From positions 221,501 to 242,500 of the forward strand of contig CAJNDS010002834.1 in the NCBI GenBank assembly GCA_905221605.1: DNA of 21,000 bases. Direction: 5' to 3'. The stretch's first letter is position 1. Each line of letters starts with the position of its first letter. A program made the translations under genes and the position numbers. Below, in pieces: positions 20,832 through 21,000 of the stretch. The notes beneath the pieces are model-generated. The model had not been told where the DNA came from. It did not search any database and saw only the letters and a program-made list of their open reading frames with translations. Source of the stretch: Symbiodinium natans (taxonomy: Eukaryota; Sar; Dinophyceae; Suessiales; Symbiodiniaceae).

Positions 20832-21000
20832 GCCCTAAAAACCTGAACCCTAACCCCCGAACCCTGGTCCAGAAGCAAAGCTCATAGAGCTGCACCTTGC
20901 CCCAAATTCCGAAGGTCTTCCCGCACGATACCCCAAGATCACCAAAACAACCCCAAAAGCGCCAAAACTTGCGCCCAGAACCTGAGCCCCCAAAAATCCC
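20832..21000. other. decayed C-strand words and unique sequence
   Basis: A few mutated AAACCCT words to about 20870, then unique A/C-rich sequence to the window edge. No gene seen. Confidence 0.5.

Overview
This window is eukaryotic nuclear DNA dominated by telomere-type heptamers. TTTAGGG (G-strand) and its complement AAACCCT (C-strand) occur in several dozen short arrays spread over all 21 kb except one island at about 6.6-9.2 kb. TTTAGGG telomere repeats are known from plants, many green algae, dinoflagellates, coccidian apicomplexans and some other protists. Heavy dispersal of the heptamer through the genome is best known from Eimeria, but the CAG trinucleotide runs expected with it there are not seen here. 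I therefore call this a protist or alga with TTTAGGG telomeres and do not commit further. It is not obviously a chromosome end: a left terminus should open with CCCTAAA on this strand, and the window opens with TTTAGGG. I found no bacterial-type gene, rRNA, tRNA or CRISPR array.

Layout. Positions 1-6616 alternate G- and C-strand arrays with short unique spacers. Two small inverted-repeat elements lie at 6009-6117 and 6150-6211. Positions 6617-9240 form a heptamer-free island holding a 284-bp fold-back (6881-7164) and an AT-rich block of degenerate tandem repeats (about 7165-8690). Positions 9241-14480 are a mosaic of degenerate arrays and unique DNA, including a second copy of the 6009 element at 13981-14094. 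Positions 14481-21000 return to compact array/spacer alternation.

The most striking order is a recurring module: C-strand array, a roughly 60-120 bp GC-rich heptamer-free spacer, then a G-strand array. I count about 18 of these. Each looks like a short fragment carrying telomere repeats in the correct outward orientation at both ends. Several spacers also have splice-like borders (pyrimidine-rich tract plus AG on the left, GTATGGG or GTAAGGG on the right) and an open frame rich in G/C at third codon positions. This suggests that some spacers are exons and the arrays are intron ends. The best case is a phase-compatible chain of four exons at 19821-20831 (+), 111 codons including a stop, with a possible fifth exon upstream.

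No open reading frame matches a protein family I recognise. A perfect heptamer array places a stop in every frame on both strands every 21 nt, so ordinary ORFs cannot cross one. All coding calls here are low confidence: frames of 20-40 codons in GC-rich DNA are often open by chance, and several spacers are open on both strands.
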